Shown: positions 8,573-18,230 of the stretch, in pieces
Numbering within the stretch: the stretch's first letter is position 1
How the letters are laid out: each line of letters starts with the position of its first letter
Source: Thermanaerosceptrum fracticalcis
GTDB lineage: Bacteria > Bacillota > Peptococcia > DRI-13
Assembly (NCBI RefSeq): GCF_000746025.2
Contig: NZ_CP045798.1
Span: 668,501-732,500, forward strand
Length of the DNA stretch: 64,000 bases
Reading direction: 5' to 3'
Notes under the pieces: generated by a model
Seen by the model: only the letters and a program-made list of their open reading frames with translations
The model's database searches: none
Told to the model about the DNA's origin: nothing
Made by a program: the position numbers and the translations under genes

Positions 8573-10081
8573 ATGCATAATATACTAATACCTGATGAAA
8601 TTCTATTTGAAAATATTATTAAGAAAAAGTCTCTTTCACCAAACAACTATAAACAAATATCCATTAAAAGAAAGTTGAAAACTAAGATTTCAACATTTTT
8701 ATCGGAGAATGTACCATATGTTAAGGGTGAAGAACCGGGAAGTATAACGTATGTTAAGAAATCAGCAATACGATTTTTAAGAAACAGTTGCATTAATAAA
8801 CTCAACGTAACTTTCGAACAAGATAAGTTGATTTATCTTAATCCGCATTATGGTTTCAAGAATATGGTTAATAATTTCGATATTTTAATGTGTAAAGATG
8901 CTAATATCGGTGATGCTTGTTTATATATTGATGACTCGAATGAGGAAACAATCATCTCATCGGGGGTTTTAAAATTAAACTTTAGGGAAGAGAAATTTAA
9001 ATATTATTGCTTAGCTTTCATGAAAGATGACTACTTTTTAGAGCAATTGGATTCAAAAACACCAAAAGGTTCTACAATTAGGCATTCCGGCGATTTATTT
9101 ATGGAATGCTTTATACCTCAGATTAGACCAGAAGAAGAATGGGTATATGATATTTTTGAAGCTTTAATCAAAAACTTGGCGTTTTCCGAGAAATGCTCAT
9201 ATCAAAAGCTTAGGGCTTCTGAAAATATGATTGAAACTGAATTAATGCAACATAAAGTGAATTATGAGAACCCTACAATTCTCAAACTTTTAAAAGAAAA
9301 AAGGGTTGATGCGGGTATATATTCAAAAGAAGTATTTGAATTAAATGAGAATGTAAGAAAGTACAAAAATGGTTATTTTAGTATCGAAGAGTTTGGTTTC
9401 AAATTAAAGAGGGGACCAAATTTAGCAAAAAGAGATTTAGGACGTTCGATACAAACCAAAGAATATAGACCCAATTATCACATCCTTGTTTACCCAAGTG
9501 ATATTTCAGAAGGTGGATACATTTTAGAGAATAGTTATATTGGAGCTAGAAACCCTGTTTGGTATTTAGAACATGGCAATATTTTGTTTTCCGCAGAGGG
9601 GACAGTTGGAAAGATATTTATTATTTGTGATGATGAACTCAAGTTCACAACAAATTTTCATGGCATGATAATTTGTCCAAGTAATAAGAATTCACCAATA
9701 GAAAAATCAATTTTCTTAGGATTGTATTTAAATTATTTACGAGCTAAAGGTATTTTTAAAAAATTGTCTGTAGGCGGACAGGGAGGAAGTTTTGCGGTTG
9801 GTTATTGGAATACGATTAACATACCTAATTTCACAAACGATTTAATCATGAAATTAGCAAAACTTTATCATAATATTGTTGAAATCCAACCATTCAAACA
9901 CGAACCTGAAAAGCTTAAAGAAGCAGGTATATTTGAGCTAAATAATTTTAGAATATTATGCTTCGCCGCTCTTAAGAAAATAGTGGCTGATATTAAAAAC
10001 GATAATTTAAAGGATAAGGATTTTTATTTAAACAAAATATGGACCCCAAGCCATCACACGGGCCGTATTTGCCCACTCTAG
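8573..10081 (+). CDS. BcgI-like/type I DNA specificity subunit, C-terminus replaced
   Basis: This is the target-recognition subunit expected to pair with the upstream nuclease-methylase. The 502 residues read as two similar halves, each a variable target-recognition domain followed by a helical conserved region, as in HsdS. Features include KTPKGSTIRHSGDLF near the end of half one and SVGGQGGSFAVGYWNTINIPNF near the end of half two. The last dozen residues (from about 10035) are not native, because the DNA there switches to the 3' end of a dinB gene read in another frame. Only a short tail may be lost, so function is possible, but its partner gene is broken. Confidence 0.8.
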   Translation: MHNILIPDEILFENIIKKKSLSPNNYKQISIKRKLKTKISTFLSENVPYVKGEEPGSITYVKKSAIRFLRNSCINKLNVTFEQDKLIYLNPHYGFKNMVNNFDILMCKDANIGDACLYIDDSNEETIISSGVLKLNFREEKFKYYCLAFMKDDYFLEQLDSKTPKGSTIRHSGDLFMECFIPQIRPEEEWVYDIFEALIKNLAFSEKCSYQKLRASENMIETELMQHKVNYENPTILKLLKEKRVDAGIYSKEVFELNENVRKYKNGYFSIEEFGFKLKRGPNLAKRDLGRSIQTKEYRPNYHILVYPSDISEGGYILENSYIGARNPVWYLEHGNILFSAEGTVGKIFIICDDELKFTTNFHGMIICPSNKNSPIEKSIFLGLYLNYLRAKGIFKKLSVGGQGGSFAVGYWNTINIPNFTNDLIMKLAKLYHNIVEIQPFKHEPEKLKEAGIFELNNFRILCFAALKKIVADIKNDNLKDKDFYLNKIWTPSHHTGRICPL

Positions 10082-10138
10082 GATTCCGGCTCTTAGCGGT
10101 GGAGTAGGAGAAGAAGAATATCCGATGATGTCCAGTTT
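10035..10138 (+). pseudogene. dinB 3'-terminal fragment (copy 1)
   Basis: These 104 bases match 57752-57855 with three differences by my count, the last coding stretch of the Y-family DNA polymerase gene at the right side. The junction with the specificity gene falls on the shared bases AAATATGGA, a possible microhomology breakpoint. The fragment is out of frame and non-functional. It marks one boundary of a duplicated chromosomal segment. Confidence 0.9.
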
Positions 10139-10254
10139 CCTATAAAAATATTTCCTGGTAAATAATGTATATATATTTTTCCAGACTTCAGTCTGGGAAG
10201 TCGTCACTGGGCAAAATAGGAATCGGGGATATTAAACAAAACAGATAAACTATT

Positions 10255-10527
10255 GATGTAAACGAAATCACCCTCATCGATGTCCTGGGCACAGATCCTG
10301 ACATTGTTCCAGAAATGGTCCAGAATAATGTGGAATTTGAACAAATGCTTGCACAGATTAAAAATTTAGGAAAAAGAGAAAGAAAAGTTTTAGAATTGCG
10401 CTTTGGCTTGCTAAATGGCATTCGTAAAACACAACGTGAAATTGCTAAAATGTTAGGTATCTCCCGTTCTTATGTTTCTCGAATAGAAAAGAGAGCATTA
10501 GAAAAATTAATAAAGGGATTATCATAG
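10255..10527 (+). pseudogene. C-terminal fragment of a SigE/SigK-type sporulation sigma factor (copy 1)
   Basis: The frame starts inside the protein (NEITLIDVLGTDPDIV) after an in-frame stop upstream, and holds the end of region 3 plus the whole of region 4, including the -35-binding helix-turn-helix (REIAKMLGISRSYVSRIEKR). Regions 1-3 are absent. An internal ATG at 10315 could yield 70 residues but has no ribosome site. Copy 2 at 60451-60723 is the same length. By my count 20 bases differ, only one of them changing an amino acid. SigE and SigK cannot be told apart from this part. Confidence 0.85.
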
Positions 10528-10624
10528 AGCCGTTTAAAAAACTACACGAAATGACTCAATTGCATCATTTGTGGCTTAGTTCTGGCTGTAATACAAAGAT
10601 GTAATAAGCAGAATAGAAGAATAG

Positions 10625-11712
10625 TTTGGGGAACTCTTTGCCCCTCTGGTCAGCGGGGAACAGGAGCAGGTCTTATTTAACACAGTACACCGCCGGAAGG
10701 ACGGTTCCCTGTATCCTGTGGAAATAAATTTACAGCTTTTCGATTACGGGGGAGAAAAATTATGTCTGGCGTTGGTTGTTGACCTGACCGAAAGAAAACA
10801 ATTGGAAGAGGAAAAAAGGCGCAAAGAGGAGCAGAGTCGCCTGATGCTGAAGGGCATTCCCAGTCCGGCCTGGCTGGTATCAAGGGAGCGCCGTATTTTG
10901 GCGCAGAATAAAGCGGCGGCGTCATTATTTGGGACAAAAGTCGGTGATTATTGCTGGGAAAGAGTCCTTGGCGGGGGAAACCTGCCGGATGAATACCGGG
11001 AGGCATTAAAAAAAAAAAAAACGGCTCGCCGCTGCCGGGAACCAAATGCTACTTCTGCCGAGGAGACGAAGCTTTGGTCAGAAATGAGCCGATAAACAGC
11101 GAAGTGGAGTTTGCAGGGGGCATCTGGGATACCTGGTGGATTCCGTTGGGAGAGGAGGTCTATCTTCATTATGCTACTGATGTTACCAGGTACAAAAAAA
11201 TGGAAGAGGAACTCCGCCATTTATCTGTAACAGATGTTTTGACAAACACCTATAACCGACGCTATTTTACGCATAAACTGGAAGAAGAAATAGAGCGCGC
11301 CAAGCGAAGCGGTAATAAGTTTTCCCTGATCATGCTGGATATAGACTGCTTTAAGAGCATCAATGACTGCTTCGGTCACAACGCCGGTGATTTAGTCCTT
11401 AAAAGCATGGCTGAATTGATTAAGAACAGGATCCGCAAAATAGATACCCTGGCCCGCTGGGGCGGGGAGGAATTTATTATACTTCTGCCGGATACAACGG
11501 TAAAAAACGCGGTCCATCTAGCGGAAGAACTGCGGGAAAGTTTAAGCCGCATGGATATACCGGGCGTGGGTAGTGTGACTGCCAGTTTCGGGGTTGCCGG
11601 CTGCTGCCCCGAAGATACGATCGATACATTGGTGAATAGGGCAGACAATATGATGTATGAGGCAAAGGCTGCCGGCAGGAATTGTGTGCGGTATATGAAT
11701 GAATGTGAATAG
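10625..11712 (+). pseudogene. Diguanylate cyclase (PAS-PAS-GGDEF), headless and frameshifted
   Basis: GGDEF enzymes make cyclic di-GMP from two GTP. The open frame begins right after a stop at 10622 in the middle of a PAS domain (VHRRKDGSLYPVEINL) and continues into a second PAS region. It breaks at a run of 14 A (11008-11021). With one base added, the frame continues through GTKCYFCRG into a complete GGDEF domain with active site RWGGEEF and the product-inhibition site RKID five residues before it. The domain from about 11074 could be expressed alone, but the gene has lost its start and sensor region. A homopolymer sequencing error may explain the second lesion only. Confidence 0.85.
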
Positions 11713-11933
11713 CTACTAAGATTAGCGACCCTGTGTAAACCGGGGTTTCTTTTTACAATGCTTAAAGGAAACATATCAGAGAGTTTTCTTTTGACCGCTT
11801 TTCGCCGCTCGAAGCATGTAGAAAGCGTTGCAAGGATTGAGAGGGTGAAAGGATGATGGGTGAAGGGTTTCAGGCGCTTTGCTATATTGAGGGTAAGGAT
11901 AATGAGTGTTCAAAAAAGATATTTTGATAAGAC
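11713..11933. other. Non-coding remnant between cyclase and antitoxin
   Basis: No gene was found. The stretch has short open pieces without ribosome sites. A small AAACC/GGTTT pair before a T run near 11741-11755 could end transcription of the cyclase. Confidence 0.3.
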
Positions 11934-12110
11934 ATGTTTGATGTAAAATATCACGTTGTCTATGTTCTTTTGGATATGCAAGAATACGAAAAACAGTTGG
12001 CGGTGATCAAGCTTTTGTCAAAGTTCTCCGAGGCAGAGGATGCAATCAAAACAGGAGAGGAATGGAAATCCCTTGATGACCTCAAGAAAGCATTGGAGAT
12101 CTTAGCGTGA
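11934..12110 (+). CDS. Antitoxin-like small protein (RelB/Phd-type partner of a RelE/ParE toxin)
   Basis: This is a 58-residue protein beginning MFDVKYHVVYVLLDMQEYEK and ending EEWKSLDDLKKALEILA. The acidic, helical C-terminus and the GTGA overlap with the next frame are typical of an antitoxin that wraps its toxin. No good ribosome site is visible. The toxin gene is reduced to 22 codons, so the antitoxin is orphaned here. The family assignment rests on size, pattern and neighbour. Confidence 0.55.
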   Translation: MFDVKYHVVYVLLDMQEYEKQLAVIKLLSKFSEAEDAIKTGEEWKSLDDLKKALEILA

Positions 12111-12175
12111 AATTCAAAGTAAGAATCAACCCTGTGGCGATTGCCGATGTGCAGGAAATAAAAGCCTACATCTGA
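12107..12175 (+). pseudogene. Truncated RelE/ParE-type toxin stump
   Basis: A GTG start overlaps the antitoxin stop as GTGA. The 22 residues (VKFKVRINPVAIADVQEIKA...) match the usual N-terminus of ParE/RelE toxins, a first beta strand followed by helix one. A TGA then ends the frame and the following DNA is unrelated, so the catalytic part is gone. Confidence 0.55.
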
Positions 12176-12281
12176 ACTATTAATATACCCTTGACAACAT
12201 GGTTTTTCTGCGGGTTTGCATTGGAAGGCTCATATGTAATAATATAGGTGAAATGCCATACGGGACAGAATCCAGTTATGG

Positions 12282-13109
12282 ATGCGAGGCGATATTTTGA
12301 GTGCGCAAAATTTAAGATGGAAGACGCAAATATATTTTTCGCGATCATACAGGCATTTAAAGCCTAATAGCAAGGAACAATTGTTCTTTCTGTTATGGGT
12401 TGTTTTGCCCAGTTTGATCATTTTTCTTTTCTTTTACACAAAAATAAGTTATCTGTTGGCAGTTTGGATTAAGGAGGCGCTTTCGCTTGTTATCCCTGTG
12501 ATTTCTTTAGGCATTGGCTACGGAGAATTTCTTCCGCTCTTTGGCGGCGTCTACTATGTACAGATTCCAAGCAAAATGCCGTCTTTCCAGGAGGTTACAA
12601 CAAATCTTGTGGTTACCCTTCTCCTTCTTTTTATATGCTTCTTTCTCATTAAAAGTAGTAAAAGAGGAACTCCACTCTTAATCTATTTTGCCATTATACT
12701 TTTGATACATCTGGTTGCAGGTACTTATTTTATGTTTGCAAAAGATTCTTACCCTTACTCAGCGACACAGTATTCGGAATTATACATTCAGCAACAGGTA
12801 GGTATTTGGCTGTCTTTTCTGGTTCTATCAGGTCTCATCACTGGAATACTCGGCTACGGCAGTTTGAAAGGCAGGCTTGTTGTCTTTTTCGGAACTATGG
12901 CATATTCATTCATATTTGGGTGCGTGCGCTACTTGGTTTCCATTTTTATTGTATCCAAGGCCTCCTCACTTTATATGGCATCGCTGTTTTTTTCATTGGG
13001 GCCGATGTTTGATTTCTTATATCTTGTATGTTTCTATAGTATTTATATTAATCAGCAGATTAAGCGACTTGGCCAAGGCGAGGGGAGAGCGATGTGGCAT
13101 TGGCTGTAA
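12282..13109 (+). CDS. Polytopic membrane protein of an exopolysaccharide-type locus
   Basis: The protein has 275 residues with about seven or eight hydrophobic segments (for instance FFLLWVVLPSLIIFLFF near 34-51, VVTLLLLFICFFLI and FFGTMAYSFIFGC) and a positively charged end (QQIKRLGQGEGR). It is an inner-membrane protein of unknown function. A conserved-looking FGCVRYLVSIFIV stretch lies in a late membrane segment. The gene overlaps the glycosyltransferase gene by 16 bases, so the two are co-translated, and a role in export or assembly of a polysaccharide is inferred from that. The start is uncertain because no clear ribosome site precedes the ATG. Confidence 0.65.
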   Translation: MRGDILSAQNLRWKTQIYFSRSYRHLKPNSKEQLFFLLWVVLPSLIIFLFFYTKISYLLAVWIKEALSLVIPVISLGIGYGEFLPLFGGVYYVQIPSKMPSFQEVTTNLVVTLLLLFICFFLIKSSKRGTPLLIYFAIILLIHLVAGTYFMFAKDSYPYSATQYSELYIQQQVGIWLSFLVLSGLITGILGYGSLKGRLVVFFGTMAYSFIFGCVRYLVSIFIVSKASSLYMASLFFSLGPMFDFLYLVCFYSIYINQQIKRLGQGEGRAMWHWL

Positions 13110-14380
13110 CTGTCTTAAAAGCATATTTTGTGTTTATCGTGATTTTGATGCTTGTTTATGCGGTTCGCCATTTCATTTTCTCCTATAACCGAATCTTTGG
13201 GCGACAGAGGATGTATTACAGCGATATATACGATAGCGAATTGCCATTCGTATCGGTACTTATTCCCATGCATAACGAGGAGAATGTCCTGCAATATGTA
13301 CTGGACGCGTTACTGGAATGTAATTATGAAAAAGACCGCTTTGAAATCATCCCTATTAACGATAATTCGTCCGATGCAACGGGGAAAATGCTGGATGAAT
13401 ACCACCGCAGGCACCCCCTTATCCAACCGCTGCACCGTTATTCGGAAGAGCGCGGCAAGCCTGCAAGCCTAAACGATGCAATGCAGCTAGCAAAGGGGGA
13501 AATCATCATAGTCTTTGATGCGGACTACCGCCCGGGCAAAGATCTGCTGCGGCAGCTTGTCCTTGCCTTTGCAGACCCTGAGGTTGGTGCAGTGATGGGC
13601 AGGGTGATTCCCTATAATACAAATAAGAATTTGTTAACGAGGCTGCTTAATCTGGAACGCTCGGGAGGGTACCAAGCGGACCAGCAGGCGCGGTATAATT
13701 TAAAGACTATACCGCAATATGGCGGTACTGTGGGTGGTTTTCGTAAAAGTATAATAATAGAAACAGGAGGGTTTGACCCGCGCGTCCTTGCTGAGGATAC
13801 AGAGCTGACATACCGGCTTTATACCAAGGGATGGAAAGTGGTCTATGCCAATGCTGCCGAATGTTACGAAGAAGTTCCTGAAACGTGGAAGGCACGGGCT
13901 AAACAGGTGCGGCGCTGGTCCCGTGGTCATAACGCTGTTATGTTCCGTTATTTTTTACCGGTGATTTTTTCGAAGCATATGACCTTGCGTGAAAAGATAG
14001 ATGGATTGCTGCTCTTGATTGTGTATGCGGTACCATTTTTGTTTGCTCTTGGACTGATTGACTCTATCGCTCTGTTTTTTCTGGGAGAGATGAACGTTTT
14101 TTCAGGATGGTGGGCAATCTTTTTTGTTGGTGCCTATAACAGTTTCGGAAATTTTGCCCCTTTTTACGAAATCGCCATAGCGCTAATGGTTGATGGAGTA
14201 AAAAGAGACATTTTGCTATTACCGCTTATAGCATTCAATTATTATTACTATTTGTGGTACATCAGTTTAGGATTCCTGGATGCTGTGATTGACCTCATAA
14301 CTAAGCGTGATGTGAAGTGGGTAAAGACTAAACGGTTTGAGAATAGTGTTAAGGCAGGAGTGACACAGCATTGGCATTAA
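13094..14380 (+). CDS. Processive family 2 glycosyltransferase (membrane)
   Basis: This 428-residue enzyme is of the cellulose/poly-N-acetylglucosamine/hyaluronan synthase type. It adds sugars from a nucleotide-sugar to a growing chain on the cytoplasmic face and probably extrudes the chain. There is an N-terminal membrane helix, then the GT-A fold with SVLIPMHNEEN (about 54), the metal-binding FDADY (about 140), the catalytic base in AEDTEL (about 233) and the processivity motif QVRRW (about 271). Further membrane helices follow from about 300. It overlaps both neighbours, so the three genes form an operon. The sugar used cannot be read from the sequence. Confidence 0.88.
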   Translation: MALAVTVLKAYFVFIVILMLVYAVRHFIFSYNRIFGRQRMYYSDIYDSELPFVSVLIPMHNEENVLQYVLDALLECNYEKDRFEIIPINDNSSDATGKMLDEYHRRHPLIQPLHRYSEERGKPASLNDAMQLAKGEIIIVFDADYRPGKDLLRQLVLAFADPEVGAVMGRVIPYNTNKNLLTRLLNLERSGGYQADQQARYNLKTIPQYGGTVGGFRKSIIIETGGFDPRVLAEDTELTYRLYTKGWKVVYANAAECYEEVPETWKARAKQVRRWSRGHNAVMFRYFLPVIFSKHMTLREKIDGLLLLIVYAVPFLFALGLIDSIALFFLGEMNVFSGWWAIFFVGAYNSFGNFAPFYEIAIALMVDGVKRDILLLPLIAFNYYYYLWYISLGFLDAVIDLITKRDVKWVKTKRFENSVKAGVTQHWH

Positions 14381-15969
14381 TTTTAGTTTCCATAATAATC
14401 TTCATCATCATGTTGCTCTTCCCAATTCTCTTTAGCCTTGTTTCCCTGCGAAAAAGCAGTGGCGATGTGCTCGACATTCAACAGTCAAAAGTAAAAGACC
14501 CCCGTTATTTTGTTAAATCGTTTACTAGGCTGTTTGACCAACAGTGGGCAAATTATGATGGCTCAGGTAAGATTTTCCTCTCAAGAGAAGAGAATATTTT
14601 GGAAGCCGATGGAATAGCAGAATATCCTCCAGTCTGCCATAGTATCGTATATGCGGAAAATCTGGAATTCCGGCCACCGGCAGGCATCAGCTTTGAAAAA
14701 GAGGTTTATGCTTGCCAAAATGCCTATTTGTTTGGTATTAAGACGGTCAGGGCTATTTGCAGCAAAAAGGACCTGGTTTTAGGCAGTGGTACCCGAGTTT
14801 TACGGTGGGTAGATGCTGAAGGGACGCTCACTGTCTTTGATGACTGTGACCTGGGTATAAGTGCTAGCAGCACCACAAAAATCATAATCGGCAGCAATTC
14901 TCGTTTTAGGCGTTTATTTGCGCCCACCATCTTATTTGGACAAGCACCCGGGGAAGAATCACTGTTTAATGACCGCAGTCAGGATATAAATTTAGAAGCG
15001 GTTGCTTTAGGCTGTTTCCGGAACATAAAATATGTGGACGATGACCTTACAGATGATGCCGGTGTTTTGACAGGGTCCATCATAACCATACACAATATTA
15101 TCGTACTAAACAGCCTTACTGTTAAAGGACATATTCGCTCCCATAAAAGCATAAGACTGTGTGACCATGCGGTGGTTTATGGCAACCTTTTTGCGGAGGA
15201 AGATATTTATCTGGGGCAAAATGCACGTGTATATGGAACGGTTTTCACACAGGGGAACTTGTATGCCGAAAGCGGTGTAACTATTGGCCAACCTGGCAAA
15301 ACAAAATCAGTTATCGCACGGGGAAAGATCATTTTTGAGAAAAACTGCCGAGTCCACGGCTATGTTAATTCAGAAGCGGGTGGAATATGCTGCCCTGATA
15401 ACAACTTTTGCAAAACGGATACAGCCACCTTGCCCGTTTTGTCCCGTCCACGCCCTGAAAAGGAGTACCTGTTGAAAAAACCTTGGCCGGCTGTAATTAG
15501 CGCAGTAGTACTTTTTGCGGTTATCACTACCAGTGTATCTGCCACAGTAATTCTCAAAAAAGTACAGGAATATGAAAGGTTTTTTAAGGATAAGCAGGCG
15601 GTTGCAGAAGAATTCTCTTATGGCATAGATGGCAAACCGGATGGCGGCCAATTGGAAACTGAGCCGGTGCTGATAACAAAGGACCATGTCTATTTTAAGG
15701 ATAGAGTGTTGGAACGATTTCATTATGATACTAACAATATTCTTCAGAATTCCGAAGTTCTAAGGGGTATCATGGCTTCGCTGCCAGAAGGCGTAAACAA
15801 ATACCTGATGCTTGTCCCTGGACGTATCCGATTTGAGAGTGATGCATATCAGCAGTATTCAGATGACGTTATTGGTGCAATCAATGAAGTATATGCCAAA
15901 ATGCCGTCCATGCAGGGTACGGGACGGGTTACTGAGCACGATTTTATGCTGCTTACTCGGCAATCGTGA
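14371..15969 (+). CDS. Membrane-anchored bactofilin-like protein with a truncated DHHW-like extracellular part
   Basis: Membrane helix one is at about 2-26. A long middle region includes bactofilin-like beta-helix repeats (about 220-340, such as VKGHIRSHKSIRLCDHAVVY and YGTVFTQGNLYAESGVTIG). Helix two is at about 372-396 and is followed by a domain starting like DHHW proteins (KYLMLVPGRIRFESDAYQQY). That domain normally continues to a DHHW catalytic-type motif, but here the sequence turns unrelated after AKMPS (about 15908) and stops at 15969. I infer a polymer-export scaffold or modifier whose 3' end was lost. The overlap with the glycosyltransferase supports a shared role. Confidence 0.7.
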   Translation: MALILVSIIIFIIMLLFPILFSLVSLRKSSGDVLDIQQSKVKDPRYFVKSFTRLFDQQWANYDGSGKIFLSREENILEADGIAEYPPVCHSIVYAENLEFRPPAGISFEKEVYACQNAYLFGIKTVRAICSKKDLVLGSGTRVLRWVDAEGTLTVFDDCDLGISASSTTKIIIGSNSRFRRLFAPTILFGQAPGEESLFNDRSQDINLEAVALGCFRNIKYVDDDLTDDAGVLTGSIITIHNIIVLNSLTVKGHIRSHKSIRLCDHAVVYGNLFAEEDIYLGQNARVYGTVFTQGNLYAESGVTIGQPGKTKSVIARGKIIFEKNCRVHGYVNSEAGGICCPDNNFCKTDTATLPVLSRPRPEKEYLLKKPWPAVISAVVLFAVITTSVSATVILKKVQEYERFFKDKQAVAEEFSYGIDGKPDGGQLETEPVLITKDHVYFKDRVLERFHYDTNNILQNSEVLRGIMASLPEGVNKYLMLVPGRIRFESDAYQQYSDDVIGAINEVYAKMPSMQGTGRVTEHDFMLLTRQS

Positions 15970-16210
15970 TGCCGTAGAACTCACTCGCAGTAACGGAAAG
16001 GCTGTCAACCATGTGACTATCAACAGTCACCGTATTCTCCGGAAGCAAGATGAACAAGATGCTTACTGCAGGGAAGAAGAGAGTCGAGTAGCTAAACGGA
16101 AATCCCCGAGCATATAATATTACACTTAAATGGCGCTAGCGATCGGAATGAAGTCAATGCGGGGCTTAAGAGACTTATGGAAGAGATCGTTAGGTTTGTA
16201 ACCAGAGGAG
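15970..16210. other. Gene debris between the exopolysaccharide locus and the glycosylase
   Basis: Short open stretches occur without starts. One, ending in a stop at 16237-16239, reads NGASDRNEVNAGLKRLMEEI and has protein-like composition, so it may be the tail of a lost gene. I do not recognise it. No RNA gene or repeat is visible. Confidence 0.35.
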
Positions 16211-16222
16211 ATGATTCTTCTG

Positions 16223-16744
16223 ATGGATATCCTTCCTGACGTTCTTAAACCGGGCCTTAAGGTGGTTTTCTGCGGGATGGCGGTTGGGAACCGGTCTGCT
16301 GCCATTGGGGCTTATTATGCCGGGCGAGGCAACCAATTCTGGGCAGTACTCTACAGGATTGGCCTAACTCCTCGCCAGTTACAGCCACAAGAATATCGTA
16401 TCCTTTTGAACTATGGTATAGGTCTCACCGATTTAGTGAAAAAGGCTTCAGGGAATGATAATACTTTAAAGAAAGAAGTCTTTAATATTGCGGGTCTTAG
16501 GCAGCGTCTGGAAAAAGCGTCTCCAAAAGTGGTTGTTTTTAATGGCAAGCGAGCTGCTATGGAATTCCTGGGTCGTCCTGTAAAATACGGGTTACAACCG
16601 GAAAGAGTGGGGTCATCGGCTGTTTTCGTCTTACCATCAACCTCGGGTGCGGCACGAGCTTACTGGAATGAACAATACTGGTTGGAACTTGCCGAGTATG
16701 TAGGACGGTATGATAAACAGGGGCACTACACAAGTCCCGAATAA
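16223..16744 (+). CDS. mug: Mug/TDG-family mismatch-specific uracil-DNA glycosylase
   Basis: This enzyme removes uracil or thymine opposite guanine in the base-excision pathway. It has about 173 residues, the usual family size. The family core is visible as VVFCGMAVGNRSA, then GAYYAGRGNQFWAVLYRIGLTP (the nucleotide-pocket and DNA-minor-groove elements), and VLPSTSGAARAYW as the second motif. A first ATG at 16211 sits directly on the GAGGAG ribosome site, so the second ATG at 16223 is preferred. The gene stands alone, and the hairpin at 16828-16857 follows at some distance. Confidence 0.85.
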   Translation: MDILPDVLKPGLKVVFCGMAVGNRSAAIGAYYAGRGNQFWAVLYRIGLTPRQLQPQEYRILLNYGIGLTDLVKKASGNDNTLKKEVFNIAGLRQRLEKASPKVVVFNGKRAAMEFLGRPVKYGLQPERVGSSAVFVLPSTSGAARAYWNEQYWLELAEYVGRYDKQGHYTSPE

Positions 16745-16827
16745 ATAGCGGAATAACCTCTTCCGCAAGAATGGGGTGGAACAGTTTGTTTCAACGGTGG
16801 GACCCCATAGTGACGTAAGCGTAAAAT

Positions 16828-16857
16828 AATCCCCACCTTGCAAATAAGGTGAGGATT
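16828..16857 (+). terminator. Hairpin after the glycosylase gene
   Basis: AATCCCCACCTT pairs with AAGGTGAGGATT with one mismatch around a 6-base loop. There is no proper T tail, so it may be an RNA-stabilising hairpin or a weak terminator. Confidence 0.4.
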
Positions 16858-18230
16858 CTAACTAAACTCATTTTTTTACTCGGCAGTATGAGGGAATAGA
16901 ATCGGACCACGGAAGCAGATTATCCAGGGCGTTCTCTATTTAGCCCCCTAGAACTTTTGGAGAAAATGCACGCATATGATAGTACAGTAGTTGTGCAGTT
17001 TCAGGATAATTTTCCCAATCCCATAACCTAAGCTCCAAAGAATGTGGCCAGAATTTATCAATAAGCCTTGAAAAACGCTGGGTTGCCGTGTCAAAATAGA
17101 CTTGGATCAACTGCTCGCAACAGCGGATCCGACAACCGGCGTTGAAGAAGTACCTTATCACTTCGCAGAGGGAGGGGGCTTGTTCGGCGCCTTCTTTATT
17201 GCACTCCCAAGAGGCATAACAAAGAAGGGTCTTCGCTGTAAACAAGAGCTCCACATGTGCGAAATGAGCTGTTTCAGACTGAGCATAGCAAGATGTTAAA
17301 CCAAGATTCTGTTTAGCGGTGCGGTAAAAAACTTCTATTCTCCATCGTTTAACATAGGCAGTTGCAGCTTCTTCCGGCGTATCTACGCGATTGCTTATCA
17401 GGAGATACGCATCCTTGAAGGTTGCCGGGCATTCTTCCTCCGGAAGAACTATGCTGCCCTCGACAGCCTGCTTCTCATAAGTGGCTGCAATGGCAGCTAT
17501 GGGTAAAAAACGTTGTCTAGTAATGGGTTTTCCCTTGCGTGTTAAGGTCTCATAGGGCATTTTGATGTAAATGTCCGGAATACTGAGAACCGATTCTTTG
17601 CCAAGGACCCGAAGCTGGGAATAAACTTCTCGCAGCAGTTGCTTCGGATTAAGTTTAATGTAGCGTTCCTTTCCTAGTACCGGGTCGTAGATTTTCCTGA
17701 ATAGCGCTGTGTTACGTTTGGCTTTGGTAACCCAGTCAAAATTTTGACCCATCAGCCAGTTCAGGAACTTTTTACACAAAAACCAGCGATCCATGGCTAC
17801 CCATAGTCTGGCCTTGTTCAGCTGACGAGCCTCTGCGAGCATCTGTTTAGCAAGATCAAGCTTGCTTTGTTTTTCATTCTCCTGACCGGTTTTAACCCAA
17901 AAGCGCCACAGCATGGGATATTCGAGCCCATTCTTTAAGACAGCCAGAGTCGACACAAGATTAATGCACCATACATTGCACTTATCCGAACTGTCAAAGA
18001 GCCAACAGAGAAAAGGGATTTTTTTACCGTGAGGATGCTCAATTTTGGTATCGTCTAAGGCAATGATATCGCCGTCGGTCAGCCTGTGTAAATGCTAAAA
18101 TAAAGTGTACCAAAAACGCTAATGAAAAGTGTGCCACTAAAATAAGCCAGTAATGGCAAATATTATGGCTTTTCATGGTATTATCTTAATTGGTGCGGAA
18201 CCAAAAAAGTAATATTATGGGAGGCGAAAA

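Noticed and set aside
12282-13109. An exosortase call for the polytopic membrane protein
   Set aside because: The late segment with FGCVRYLVS is suggestive, but the full Cys-Arg-Arg/His arrangement of exosortases could not be shown.
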